The notes: generated by a model not told the origin, from the letters alone. Positions 15,597-24,052 are shown, counted from the first letter of the stretch. The stretch: DNA of 64,000 nt from Bacillus sp. B-jedd (GCF_000821085.1 NZ_CCXR01000001.1:558001-622000), one strand, 5' to 3'. A program made the numbers and translations.

Positions 15597-15755
15597 ATGA
15601 AAATTGAAGTGAAATGTAATGTGGAAAATTGTAAATATTGGGCGGAAGGCGATGAGTGTGTCGCTGATTCAATCTATGTTATAGCCCAGACAGGCCGGGA
15701 AGCTGCGAATGTAGAGGAAACGGCGTGTAAGACATTTGAGCATCGCGAGAAATGA
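15597..15755 (+). CDS. DUF1540 domain small Cys-rich protein
   Basis: 52 residues. Four cysteines at 7, 12, 21 and 44, with the spacing KCNVENCKYWAEGDECVAD...ETACKTFE, match the DUF1540 domain, a small probably metal-binding fold common in spore formers. AAGGAGGGG lies just upstream of the ATG, and a hairpin with CCGGACAG arms follows the stop codon. The function is unknown. The gene separates the transporter genes from the kinase gene and is probably a single transcript. Confidence 0.85.
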   Translation: MKIEVKCNVENCKYWAEGDECVADSIYVIAQTGREAANVEETACKTFEHREK

Positions 15756-15770
15756 CTATAATCAAAAGGG

Positions 15771-15800
15771 CCGGACAGTAACCAAGCTGTCCGGTTTCCA
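15771..15800 (+). terminator. Terminator after the DUF1540 gene
   Basis: CCGGACAG (15771-15778) pairs with CTGTCCGG (15787-15794), followed by a short T-rich stretch. The U-run is weak. Confidence 0.65.
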
Positions 15801-15927
15801 TTTGTCAAAATACATAATATTACAAAATGTTAGAAATAAAAACAGGATTTGGAAAAGAAATGTAGAATTTAATCTTTGATATATATATTGGCGGAATCAC
15901 ATCTATTCCGCTGTAAGGAGAAACGCG

Positions 15928-17175
15928 ATGCTTCAAAATATTGAACTTGTCTTGAATCAGGTTTTAATGGTCCTTTTTCCAATTTGGTCTTATCATTTAT
16001 TTTTACATAAGAAGGATTTAAAGGAAAAGGGAATCAAGCCAAAACTTCTTATTGTCCTTGCCATCTCGCTGCTTCTAACCCTTACCTTCACTGTTCATTA
16101 TGACGGTAAACTAGTATTTGATTTGAAACTCATTCCTATTATTATTGCTTTTTTATATGGATCCAATTTAATCGGGAACATTCTCCTGCTTATAGCCATG
16201 GGATATAAAATTATTATTCAGAATGGTGACCCTTTGCTGACAGCCATCAATTTTGCCATAGTCGGTTCCATGCTCTGTATACTGGCTAAAAAATTCAGGG
16301 GCTATTCTGTCAGAACAAAAATTATCCTGTGCAGTGTCATTCATTGGGTGGTGGCTTTCTCAAGGCATATTTGGCTCTTTTCGAGCGAGCACGCAGCTAG
16401 CATTGGAATGGTTTTCATCTTTTCTTTCATTGCCTGGGTCGCGCTCTTATCTGTCATTTTCATATTTGAGAACCTGAGCAGGCAAATAGAATTGGAAACG
16501 AAGGTCCAGCAGGCGGAAAAATATAATGTAATTGGCCAGCTGGCTGCTTCGGTTGCCCATGAGGTGCGCAATCCAATGACTTCCGTGCGGGGATTTCTCC
16601 AGTTAATGAAAAACGATAATAATTTGACGGAAGCGCAGAAAAGATACATGGAAATTTCCTTGGAAGAACTGAACCATTCCCAAGCAATTCTTTCCGAGTA
16701 TCTTTCCCTGGCAAAACCGGCCGCTGAAGAATTAAGCATAATTGACCTGAAAGCCGAGCTGGAAAAAATCATTGAACTAATGGAATCGTATACGAATTTG
16801 CAAACGGTCAGGATTTATTCTGATGTAGCGAAGAATCTTCCCGTCAAGGCGGAAAGTTCAGAGGTGAAGCAGGTGTTCGTGAATCTTCTGAAAAACAGTA
16901 TCGAGGCGGTTGGGTCGAAAGGCGAAATCCATGTACGGGCATTCAGGGAAAAGAATAGCATCCTTGTTGAAATCGAGGATAATGGCAAGGGGATGTCGAA
17001 AGAACAGCTAAAACTCCTTGGAACGCCTTTTTACTCCACTAAAGAAAAAGGGACTGGCGTCGGCCTGTCTGTCACATATAAAATCATCCATTCCATCAAA
17101 GGGACCATTCAGGTGGAAAGCAAGCCCGGAAAAGGCACGAAGTTTACTGTCCGGCTGCCAGCTTTCAGCCAATGA
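15928..17175 (+). CDS. KinB-like membrane sensor histidine kinase
   Basis: 415 residues. Five or six TM helices fill residues 1-185, without an extracellular domain, as in sporulation kinase B of B. subtilis. The dimerisation box AASVAHEVRNPMTSVRGFLQLM has the phospho-accepting His211, followed by an ATPase domain with the N box NLLKNSIEAV, DNGKGM and GTGVGLSV. TAAGGAG precedes the ATG. No response regulator gene is adjacent, which fits an orphan kinase feeding the sporulation phosphorelay through Spo0F. That target is inferred from similarity. Confidence 0.85.
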   Translation: MLQNIELVLNQVLMVLFPIWSYHLFLHKKDLKEKGIKPKLLIVLAISLLLTLTFTVHYDGKLVFDLKLIPIIIAFLYGSNLIGNILLLIAMGYKIIIQNGDPLLTAINFAIVGSMLCILAKKFRGYSVRTKIILCSVIHWVVAFSRHIWLFSSEHAASIGMVFIFSFIAWVALLSVIFIFENLSRQIELETKVQQAEKYNVIGQLAASVAHEVRNPMTSVRGFLQLMKNDNNLTEAQKRYMEISLEELNHSQAILSEYLSLAKPAAEELSIIDLKAELEKIIELMESYTNLQTVRIYSDVAKNLPVKAESSEVKQVFVNLLKNSIEAVGSKGEIHVRAFREKNSILVEIEDNGKGMSKEQLKLLGTPFYSTKEKGTGVGLSVTYKIIHSIKGTIQVESKPGKGTKFTVRLPAFSQ

Positions 17176-17213
17176 TTCCTTTCTTTTTTTCCACGCCTAT
17201 CTTTTTAGATTTT

Positions 17214-17481
17214 GACTCAATTAAAGATGAGTGTTGATTTTCGAATAGGTTGATTGGAACGGAGGGGACTGACTCCGGCGGGATGGAGCGGCACGTGGAG
17301 ACCCCACAGGCGTCTATGACGCCGAGGAGGCTCCAAAAAGACTGCTCCTGCGCCACAGACTATTCGAGGAAGCGAACCTTCAGCTCGTCGCAAAGCTGCA
17401 CGAAGCAAATTCAGGTAGATGCTTCGCCCCGCGGAAAGCATGTCCCCGGAGTGGAAATCAACAATCAAGGATAACATAGCC
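17214..17481. mobile_element. MITE-like element, copy B
   Basis: 268 bp, from GACTC to the ATAGCC end, with the same terminal inverted repeats and interior as copy A (15186-15506) minus the 52-bp insertion. It is about 40 bp past the kinase stop codon and non-coding. The remaining 136 bp before the glucosidase gene hold no feature I can name, apart from its ribosome binding site. Confidence 0.8.
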
Positions 17482-17617
17482 TAGATTTTAATTGAGGGAA
17501 GTCTGAGTGAAGATGATTCAGTGAGAAACTGGGTGGAAAGTGGTAAAATGATCGGAGGACAAATTTTGCCGGAAGAATCAGTAAAAAATTGTATGACAGG
17601 CAAGGAAGGATGCTCAC

Positions 17618-19300
17618 ATGAAACAATCAGATTGGTGGAAAAAGAGTGTTGTTTATCAAGTTTACCCAAGGAGTTTTTACGACTCGGACGGGGATGGCAT
17701 CGGTGACATCAATGGGATTGCCCTGAAGCTCGATTATTTAAAAGAACTTGGCGCCGATGTAATCTGGCTTAGCCCGGTATATGACTCCCCGAACGATGAC
17801 AATGGCTACGATATCCGCGATTATTACAGCATCATGCAAGAGTTCGGCACGATGGAGGACTTCGACCGGCTCCTGGCCGCAGCCCATGAGCGGGGGCTGA
17901 AGATCATCATGGACCTCGTCGTCAATCATACATCCGATGAACATGAATGGTTCGTTAAGTCAAAAAACGGGCGGGACAACCGTTATCGTGATTTCTATTA
18001 TTGGCGTGATGGTAAGGATGGCGTTGAGCCGAATAATTGGGGCTCAGTATTTGGCGGCCCGGCCTGGGAGTATGATGAGGAAGCTGGCCAGTATTATCTT
18101 CACATATTTTCAAAAAAGCAGCCAGACCTGAACTGGGAAAACCCTGAATTGCGTAAAGAAGTTTATAACATGATGAAATTTTGGCTCGATAAGGGAATTG
18201 ACGGTTTCCGGATGGACGTCATTAATTTCATTTCAAAAGTGGACGGCCTTCCGGATGGGATTTTCCATGAAGGTGCTTCCTTCGGTGATGGCAGCCCGTA
18301 CTTTATGAACGGCCCGCGTATCCATGAATTCCTTCAGGAAATGAACAGCGAAGTGCTGTCCAAATATGATATTTTGACAGTAGGGGAGATGCCGGGCGGA
18401 AGGGTACACCATGCGAAGGTTTACACGGATCCGGAAAATAAGGAACTTAATATGGTTTTTACGTTCGAACATATGGGCCTTGATAGCGGGCCCGGTGAAA
18501 AGTGGAATCTGAAACCGCTGGACCTGATCGACCTGAAGGAGAATTTCGAGAAATGGCAGAATGGCCTCCATGGCATCGGATGGAACAGCCTTTATTGGAA
18601 TAACCATGACCAGCCGCGGATCGTTTCCCGTTTCGGCAATGACCGGGAGTACCGGATCGAATCCGCGAAGATGCTTGCCACCTGCCTGCATATGCTTCAA
18701 GGGACCCCTTATATTTATCAGGGCGAGGAAATTGGGATGACCAATGTCCGCTTTGAATCGATTGAACAGTACCAGGATGTCGAGACTCTGAATATGTACA
18801 AGGAAAAGCGCGAAAAAAGCATTCCCCATGAAAAAATAATGGAGTCCATTTATGCAAAAGGGCGTGACAATGCAAGGACGCCGATGCAATGGAACGGCAG
18901 CCCGAACGGCGGTTTCACAAGCGGCATTCCCTGGATTGAAGTGAATCCGCGCTATCCGGAAATCAATGTTGAACGGACCCTGAAGGACCAGGACTCCATT
19001 TTCCATCACTACCAGCATCTTATTTCACTAAGGAAAAAGCTTGATGTCATCACAACAGGCGATTTCCATTTACTGTTCCGTGATCATCCATCATTGTTCG
19101 CTTATGAACGGAATACCGAAAATGAAAAGCTGATAGTCCTTTGCAACTTCGGCGGGAACGAGTTGATCCTTGAGGATAAAACCCTGATTGGCGAAGCGGC
19201 TGGCGCGGAGGCAGTTGTCCAGAATTATAAGGACATTTTGCTTGGAGCAGAGAAGCTTGTGTTAAGGCCTTATGAAGCAGTTGTTTTTTTGCAAAAATAG
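17618..19300 (+). CDS. malL: Oligo-1,6-glucosidase / alpha-glucosidase (GH13_31)
   Basis: 560 residues, full length for the family. A GH13 barrel carries the nucleophile Asp200 (GFRMDVINF), acid/base Glu257 (LTVGEMPG) and Asp331 (NNHDQPR), plus the conserved MDLVVNHTS. The residue after the nucleophile is Val, which in this subfamily goes with alpha-1,6 (isomaltose) preference, where Thr or Ala favours alpha-1,4. There is no signal peptide; it acts on imported oligosaccharides. GCAAGGAAGGATG lies upstream. It completes the alpha-glucan locus but is separated from it by 2.4 kb of unrelated genes and elements. Confidence 0.92.
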   Translation: MKQSDWWKKSVVYQVYPRSFYDSDGDGIGDINGIALKLDYLKELGADVIWLSPVYDSPNDDNGYDIRDYYSIMQEFGTMEDFDRLLAAAHERGLKIIMDLVVNHTSDEHEWFVKSKNGRDNRYRDFYYWRDGKDGVEPNNWGSVFGGPAWEYDEEAGQYYLHIFSKKQPDLNWENPELRKEVYNMMKFWLDKGIDGFRMDVINFISKVDGLPDGIFHEGASFGDGSPYFMNGPRIHEFLQEMNSEVLSKYDILTVGEMPGGRVHHAKVYTDPENKELNMVFTFEHMGLDSGPGEKWNLKPLDLIDLKENFEKWQNGLHGIGWNSLYWNNHDQPRIVSRFGNDREYRIESAKMLATCLHMLQGTPYIYQGEEIGMTNVRFESIEQYQDVETLNMYKEKREKSIPHEKIMESIYAKGRDNARTPMQWNGSPNGGFTSGIPWIEVNPRYPEINVERTLKDQDSIFHHYQHLISLRKKLDVITTGDFHLLFRDHPSLFAYERNTENEKLIVLCNFGGNELILEDKTLIGEAAGAEAVVQNYKDILLGAEKLVLRPYEAVVFLQK

Positions 19301-19315
19301 AGTTTGAATAAGTAT

Positions 19316-19352
19316 CGGCAGCCGTCCATTCAACGTGGACGGCCGCCGTTTT
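19316..19352. terminator. Bidirectional terminator
   Basis: CGGCAGCCGTCCA (19316-19328) pairs with TGGACGGCCGCCG (19336-19348) with one mismatch, followed by TTTT. It lies between the convergent glucosidase and serine hydrolase genes. Confidence 0.8.
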
Positions 19353-19361
19353 CATTGTTAA

Positions 19362-20441
19362 TTATTTCGTAAGCTTATCGACGACCTTGAGCATAAATTG
19401 AATCCCTTTTTGCCCATACGTCATTTCATTTAAACCGCCGACGACGTAAGAATCCGTGGAAGGATGGTAAAACAGAAATGTACCTGTCGAACCGGCATTC
19501 CCCCACGAGTTGTATTTTTTCGGCATCAGGACGGGAATTGTCTTGATATTCATGATGCCGTATCCGTAATCAATTCCGAAAAAGAATTTTGCCCAGTCCT
19601 TCATTTTTTCCATCGTCTCTTTGCTTAGTAATTCCCCGTTCACTAGCGCCTTCATAAATTTCAACTGGTCGTTGGTGGTCGAAATGATTGCGCCTCCCGC
19701 ATACAATAAAGACATGCACTTTTGTTTCGAAACATCCTGATTCCTTCCAAAAAAACCCGCGGTCGGATAATCGGACTTCACCTTAGGCTCGGAATAATTC
19801 GCAAAAGAGGAATGTTCCATGTCGCAAGGCTCGAAAATATAGGAGTGCAGAACTTCGTGATATGGCCTGCCTGAAATCTTTTCAATCATTAACCCTAACA
19901 AATGATAGCCTGTATCTGAGTAGTGGAATTTTTTCCCCGGTGGACAATGGGAGATTAGACTTTCTTTTGCCCACTGGAGCGTGTTTTGGGGTGTCCACAT
20001 CCGGTCAGGCTCATCAAAAATTAAATCGCGCATGGATGTCGTAGTTTTCGATTTATCCTCCACAAAGTCATGGAGACCAGAAGTATGATTTAATAGGTGC
20101 CTGATTTTTACCTCATGAATATAATCCCTGCCGTCAACGACATGCAGCCCGGCCAGAAGTTCAGGATCCAAGTAATCGGCAATCGGGTCTTCGAATGAAA
20201 GCTTTCCTTCCTCCGCTAACATGCCAACTAGGACAGCTGCGAAAAGTTTGCTGACACTGGCAATGTAATAGGGCTGGTTGGGATTAGCCGGCTGCCCGTC
20301 AGTCGTTCCTTCAGCAAGATTCATATGAAAGCCATGTTTGCCGGAATGGACCAGTAAAAATGCATTCTTGACTTTTTCGTCCTTTCGCACCCTTTCCCTA
20401 AAAAAATCTTCAATCTTCATTTGCATGACATCACTCTTCAT
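19362..20441 (-). CDS. Serine hydrolase, class C beta-lactamase/esterase family
   Basis: 359 residues. The SxxK motif is at Ser62-Lys65 (YIASVSKLF), the second motif is HYSDTGYH, and the fold matches the family of penicillin-binding-like esterases and peptidases. There is no signal peptide, so it is probably cytoplasmic. The start at 20441 is chosen because GGGGAGA lies upstream at a good distance; two further in-frame ATGs extend to 20462. It follows the TetR-type gene by about 22 bp and is probably controlled by it. The substrate is unknown. Confidence 0.8.
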   Translation of the reverse strand: MKSDVMQMKIEDFFRERVRKDEKVKNAFLLVHSGKHGFHMNLAEGTTDGQPANPNQPYYIASVSKLFAAVLVGMLAEEGKLSFEDPIADYLDPELLAGLHVVDGRDYIHEVKIRHLLNHTSGLHDFVEDKSKTTTSMRDLIFDEPDRMWTPQNTLQWAKESLISHCPPGKKFHYSDTGYHLLGLMIEKISGRPYHEVLHSYIFEPCDMEHSSFANYSEPKVKSDYPTAGFFGRNQDVSKQKCMSLLYAGGAIISTTNDQLKFMKALVNGELLSKETMEKMKDWAKFFFGIDYGYGIMNIKTIPVLMPKKYNSWGNAGSTGTFLFYHPSTDSYVVGGLNEMTYGQKGIQFMLKVVDKLTK

Positions 20442-20463
20442 TCCCATCTCTCCCCATATCAAT

Positions 20464-21036
20464 CTAACCCCAATGCTTGCGCAGGCGGGCGGCTTCTATA
20501 ATGTCCCCGCCAGTTCTTTCTAGAATGCCGATTAACTCCTTATCACTCATCTCCCCAGGCAGCATTCCATTCACATCCATAACAGAAAGGCCAAGCTGAA
20601 AGACTCTCATTTTAAATAAAATTTCAGCCAGCTCTTCTTGATTGAAGTCTTTTAATCTATCGCTTTTTTGCATTCTGCCAAAAATACTGCCAGGATCAGG
20701 CTGCACCTTATCAAGGAGGGTTTTACTATTCAAAACCAAATCCTTAAAAAGCACACTGTACTCCCTGGCGAATTTCAGGCTGGCGATCCCAATGTTAAGG
20801 AAAGTATCCTCGGAATAGGTTGTATTCAGCATCTCCTGGGAAATGTCATGGATTTTTCCTAAAACCGCCTCCTTTACTTCGTCCACATCAGCAAAATTCA
20901 CGTAAATCGGAGCAATCGAGCTTCCCATTTCCTGTGCGATTTTTCTGATTGTAATTCCCTCAAGACCTTCCTCCTTGGCAATTTCAAAAGCTGCATCAAC
21001 AATTTGTTCTCTGGTAAATTTCTTCTTTGGTGGCAA
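20464..21036 (-). CDS. TetR-family transcriptional regulator
   Basis: 190 residues. The N-terminal TetR helix-turn-helix is clear (TREQIVDAAFEIAKEEGLEGITIRKIAQEMGSSIAPIYVNF, residues 8-48), followed by a helical ligand-binding domain. It is the first gene of an operon with the serine hydrolase. A 14-bp palindrome (21063-21076) sits 27 bp upstream and is the likely autoregulatory operator. The ligand is unknown. Confidence 0.85.
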   Translation of the reverse strand: MPPKKKFTREQIVDAAFEIAKEEGLEGITIRKIAQEMGSSIAPIYVNFADVDEVKEAVLGKIHDISQEMLNTTYSEDTFLNIGIASLKFAREYSVLFKDLVLNSKTLLDKVQPDPGSIFGRMQKSDRLKDFNQEELAEILFKMRVFQLGLSVMDVNGMLPGEMSDKELIGILERTGGDIIEAARLRKHWG

Positions 21037-21062
21037 TGTAGTTTGCTCCTTCTGCGAGGTTA

Positions 21063-21076
21063 ATATCAGTTGATAT
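21063..21076. promoter_or_regulatory. Probable TetR-family operator
   Basis: ATATCA-GT-TGATAT, a perfect palindrome in the promoter region of the regulator gene. Confidence 0.5.
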
Positions 21077-21134
21077 ATATCATACGTTATTTATAACATG
21101 AAAGAAGTGTTTTTGGCAAATATAGGGTATATGG

Positions 21135-21512
21135 GGTCACTAAGTCATCGTTTAGAACCCGAATGCCTGGTGGTCGAAAGCTGTTCGGGCACTAAGTCAT
21201 CGTTTAGAGCCCGAAGACCAGGTAGTCGAAAGCTGTTCGGGCTCTAAGTCATCGTTTAGAGCCCGAAGACCGGGTAGTCGAAAGCTGTTCGGGCACTAAG
21301 TCATCGTTTAGAGCCCGAAGGCCTTGTAGTCGAAAGTTGTTCGGGCACTAAGTCATCGTTTAGAGCCCGAAGACCAGGTGGTCAAAAGCTGTTCGGGCTC
21401 TAAGTCATCGTTTAGAGCCCGAAGGCGTGTTAGTCGAAAGCTGTTCGGGCACTAAGTCATCGTTTAGAGCCCGAAGGCCTGGTGATCAGTTGCTGCTCGG
21501 GCTCTAAGTTTT
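21135..21512. repeat. Tandem array 2: seven copies of a 52-bp hairpin unit
   Basis: Units start at 21135, 21187, 21239, 21291, 21343, 21395 and 21447, with a partial copy at 21499; the period is exactly 52 bp. In the best copies CGGGCTCTAA and TTAGAGCCCG form a 10-bp perfect stem around the 8-nt loop GTCATCGT. Other copies carry CACT in place of CTCT, which weakens the stem. The stretch between hairpins contains GTCGAAAGCTGTT. The array fills the divergent gap between the tetR-type gene and ridA, so transcripts from neither gene need cross it. It contains no long open frame. Confidence 0.95.
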
Positions 21513-21610
21513 CGCTACGATTCTATTTACTACTTCGTTGGTAAAAGAGAAAAATTGGGTGTATAATACACAGACTAAGGAAGATTAAAAGATTAAGGGG
21601 AGGAATTAAA

Positions 21611-21991
21611 ATGCCAAGAAAATCGTATGAATCGAAAGACGCGAAGGCTGTCGGACCATATTCACACGCGGTCGATGCGGGGGAACTCGTCTATTTATCC
21701 GGCCAGACGCCGATTGACCCATCTACTGGTGAACTGACGAAAGGCGGAATCGGGGAACAAACGAGACAATGTTTTGCGAATCTGTTTGCCGTATTGGAAG
21801 CAGCCGGACTGACTTCTGATGACGTGGTCAAGGTGAATGTTTATCTGACAGATATGAACAATTTTGCAGATATGAATGAAGTTTATCAAACTCAATTTTC
21901 CGAACCATTCCCTGCCAGGACCACAGTAGCTGTGCTGGCACTTCCGCTCGGGGCTGAAGTAGAAATTGAAATGATTGCAAAACGGGGTTAA
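21611..21991 (+). CDS. ridA: RidA family reactive intermediate deaminase
   Basis: 126 residues, full-length RidA (YjgF/YER057c/UK114). The family motifs AVGPYSHAV, LSGQTPIDP, VVKVNVYLTDMNNFADMNEVY and FPARTTVAVLALPLGAEVEIEMIA are intact, including the arginine of PARTTV that binds the substrate carboxylate. RidA hydrolyses enamine and imine intermediates released by PLP enzymes such as threonine dehydratase, encoded elsewhere in this window (53045-54049). GGGGAGG precedes the ATG. A terminator follows. Confidence 0.93.
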   Translation: MPRKSYESKDAKAVGPYSHAVDAGELVYLSGQTPIDPSTGELTKGGIGEQTRQCFANLFAVLEAAGLTSDDVVKVNVYLTDMNNFADMNEVYQTQFSEPFPARTTVAVLALPLGAEVEIEMIAKRG

Positions 21992-22012
21992 TTGCAACTG
22001 TATAGTATAGTA

Positions 22013-22050
22013 ATCCAGGGCAGGAAATTGACCCTGGATTTTTATATTTT
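22013..22050 (+). terminator. Terminator of ridA
   Basis: ATCCAGGG (22013-22020) pairs with CCCTGGAT (22032-22039) and runs into TTTTTATATTTTTT. Confidence 0.85.
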
Positions 22051-22053
22051 TTA

Positions 22054-22135
22054 GGCTCAGTTAAAGGTGAGTGTTGATTTTCAATTTTAAGTTGATTGGA
22101 ACAGAGTGGAAATCAACAATCAAGGATAACAGCGC
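22054..22135. mobile_element. MITE-like element, copy C (internally deleted)
   Basis: 82 bp. The left end GGCTCAGTTAAAGGTGAG and the right end GTGGAAATCAACAATCAAGG match copies A and B, but the central structured part, about 190 bp, is missing. The junction joins GATTGGAAC to AGAGTGGAAA, consistent with deletion between short repeats. It shows that the ends define the element. It lies 4 bp after the ridA terminator. Confidence 0.75.
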
Positions 22136-22253
22136 TGTTTTTCAAGACTTTCTATTTTGCAAAAAAGAACTATACAAAAGGACAAGTTTCATTTCGCCCA
22201 AATAAAAATACAATACACCATCTGTTATTTTCATGATTAAAGGGGCGGAGAAA

Positions 22254-22775
22254 ATGAATGAAGAACTCCAAAAGCTGTTGAATAATCTTATTCAGATTGA
22301 ACATGTGTCAACAACACTCTATTTGGCGATGTCTGCTTATATGGGAAGGCTGAATTATACCGGAATGGCGAAATGGCTGCGGCTGCAGTCTGAAGAGGAA
22401 CGGACGCACATGCTGAAGCTTATTGATTATGTAGTCGATAAGAACGGTACAGTCCAGCTTGCAAATGTTCCTGCTCAACCAAGTGACTTTGGAACGCCGC
22501 TGGAAACGTTCCAGAAGGTGCTTTCTCATGAGCAATTTGTCACTAATGCCTACAGGCAGGCCTTCAATTATGCAAATCAGACTGACCCGCAGACTGCTGT
22601 AATCATCCAGGAATTCCTGAGGGAGCAGATTGATGAGGAAGCACAGGCGCAAACGATTGTTTCCCGCCTGACATTGGCAGCCAATAATCCATCCGCTCTT
22701 TTACTGATTGACCAGGAGCTTGGCCAAAGAGGTGCTGGGGCAGCCGCTGCTCCCGCGGCGCCTGCTGCTGGCTAA
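22254..22775 (+). CDS. Ferritin-like iron-storage protein
   Basis: 173 residues. A four-helix ferritin domain carries ferroxidase ligands aligning with E. coli FtnA: Glu16, Tyr23, Glu49 and His52 (EEERTHM), with EQIDEEAQ further on. The last 16 or so residues are a low-complexity Ala/Pro/Gly tail (GAAAAPAAPAAG) not usual in FtnA. GGCGGAG precedes the ATG at 22254; an in-frame ATG at 22233 has no site. Ferritins oxidise and store iron as a 24-subunit shell in the cytoplasm. No Fur box was seen upstream. Confidence 0.85.
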   Translation: MNEELQKLLNNLIQIEHVSTTLYLAMSAYMGRLNYTGMAKWLRLQSEEERTHMLKLIDYVVDKNGTVQLANVPAQPSDFGTPLETFQKVLSHEQFVTNAYRQAFNYANQTDPQTAVIIQEFLREQIDEEAQAQTIVSRLTLAANNPSALLLIDQELGQRGAGAAAAPAAPAAG

Positions 22776-22795
22776 ACAACAAGAATAAATAACGA

Positions 22796-22831
22796 AAACC
22801 AAGAGGATGACTTTCCATCCCTTGGTTTTTG
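22796..22831. terminator. Terminator between convergent genes
   Basis: AACCAAGAGGATG pairs with CATCCCTTGGTT around a short loop and is followed by TTTTTG. It ends the ferritin gene. Confidence 0.8.
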
Positions 22832-22836
22832 TTTAG

Positions 22837-23349
22837 TTAAGCAATCACTCCGCCAAGCGGTTTTTGGCTGAAATATTCCAAAGCCATATTAACCTGGTCG
22901 ATATCATAAATCTTCCTTTCCAGGCAAAATAAAATCACAAGATCTGACATATCACTGTTTGATAATGAGTAACCGGCGGAGCCCAACAGCTTGCCGGTTT
23001 CTTTTTTGTTGAGTTCAAGGGCAAGCGCTAGGGAGATGACTGTGTTTTTGCCAGGTCGATAGTCTGGGTTGGAGCGGATTTTTGAGAAGTGGCGCCGGTC
23101 AATCAAAGCCTTCTTATAGATATCCGCGTCAGTTGCGCCTTTCCTGTCAATGAAATTGAAAAGGACATCCCGCAGGACAGGCTCGCGCTTTTCCTTGATG
23201 AATTTTTCAATTTCCATATGCGATAAGCTCTCAGAAATGAGTTCGGGCTCGGACATTTCAGGTGAGTAAATAGCGCGCTCTAGAACAACTAATTCAAGAT
23301 GTTCATTTATATAGTCTTCCAATTCATTAAGGATTCTTTGATCAAGCAT
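22837..23349 (-). CDS. HTH (XRE-like) protein divergent from a VWA gene
   Basis: 170 residues. The N-terminal half is helical and acidic. The C-terminal half contains an XRE-like helix-turn-helix (DRRHFSKIRSNPDYRPGKNTVISLALALELN...GSAGYSLS, about residues 95-145). The start at 23349 is used because GGAGG lies 10 bp upstream; the open frame extends to 23400 without a site. It is transcribed away from the VWA gene, with direct repeats in the shared promoter that it may bind. Similar pairs occur in other Firmicutes, to my recollection. The function is unknown. Confidence 0.7.
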   Translation of the reverse strand: MLDQRILNELEDYINEHLELVVLERAIYSPEMSEPELISESLSHMEIEKFIKEKREPVLRDVLFNFIDRKGATDADIYKKALIDRRHFSKIRSNPDYRPGKNTVISLALALELNKKETGKLLGSAGYSLSNSDMSDLVILFCLERKIYDIDQVNMALEYFSQKPLGGVIA

Positions 23350-23398
23350 TAAAACAGACCTCCGTATTTGTCGCCCGGCAGGCGACCAATTGATAGGC

Positions 23399-23423
23399 AT
23401 ATCAAGTTACTATTATATCAAGT
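23399..23423. promoter_or_regulatory. Direct repeats in the divergent promoter
   Basis: ATATCAAGT occurs at 23399-23407 and again at 23415-23423, a 16-bp spacing, between the divergent HTH and VWA genes. Candidate binding sites for the HTH protein. Confidence 0.4.
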
Positions 23424-23445
23424 AAACCAAAGGAGTTGACGTATT

Positions 23446-24033
23446 GTGAACAAAGATTTGACAGAAATTATTTTTCTTCTTGACCGCAGCGGTTCCATGG
23501 CCGGGCTTGAACAAGATACGATTGGCGGCTACAATTCCTTTCTTGCACGCCAAGCCGGACTTGACGGGGAAACAATCGTAACGACGGTCCTGTTCGATGA
23601 CAAGTATGAGATATTGGGGAGCGGAATTAATGCCAAAAAAGTGAAATTGACGGAAAGTGAATATTTCGTAAGGGGAACGACCGCTTTGCTTGACGCGGTC
23701 GGCAAGACGATTGTCGATGTTGGCTGCAGGCTGGCAAAAACGGAGGAACAGCAGCGGCCCGGCAAAATCGTTTTTGTGATTACAACCGATGGGATGGAAA
23801 ACGCGAGCAGGGAGTTCACCTATGAAAAGGTGCAGAACCTAATCCGGCACCAGCAGGAAAAATACAGCTGGGAATTCATCTTCATGGGCGCAAATATTGA
23901 TGCGGCGGAGGAAGCAGGCAATTTAGGGATTGATGAAAAGCATGCCTACAGCTTCGAGGCATCCAGCCTCGGTGTGGAAAGAATGTATGAAATGGCAACC
24001 GAAGCGGTTTCGAAAGCGAGAAACAGAAAATAG
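23446..24033 (+). CDS. VWA-domain protein (TerY-like)
   Basis: 195 residues, essentially one von Willebrand factor A domain. The MIDAS metal site is intact: DRSGSM (Asp13-Ser15-Ser17), Thr in RGTTALLDAV, and Asp in ITTDGMEN. It starts at GTG, with AAAGGAG upstream, and has no signal peptide or TM segment, so it is cytoplasmic. Single-domain VWA proteins of this kind usually serve as metal-dependent protein-binding partners. The divergent HTH gene is the likely partner. A lipoprotein gene follows 19 bp after the stop. Confidence 0.82.
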   Translation: MNKDLTEIIFLLDRSGSMAGLEQDTIGGYNSFLARQAGLDGETIVTTVLFDDKYEILGSGINAKKVKLTESEYFVRGTTALLDAVGKTIVDVGCRLAKTEEQQRPGKIVFVITTDGMENASREFTYEKVQNLIRHQQEKYSWEFIFMGANIDAAEEAGNLGIDEKHAYSFEASSLGVERMYEMATEAVSKARNRK

Positions 24034-24052
24034 CAGTCTGGGAGGATATAAA

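Noticed and set aside
17521..17706. Short reading frame before the glucosidase gene
   Set aside because: It overlaps the glucosidase start in another frame and has no binding site.
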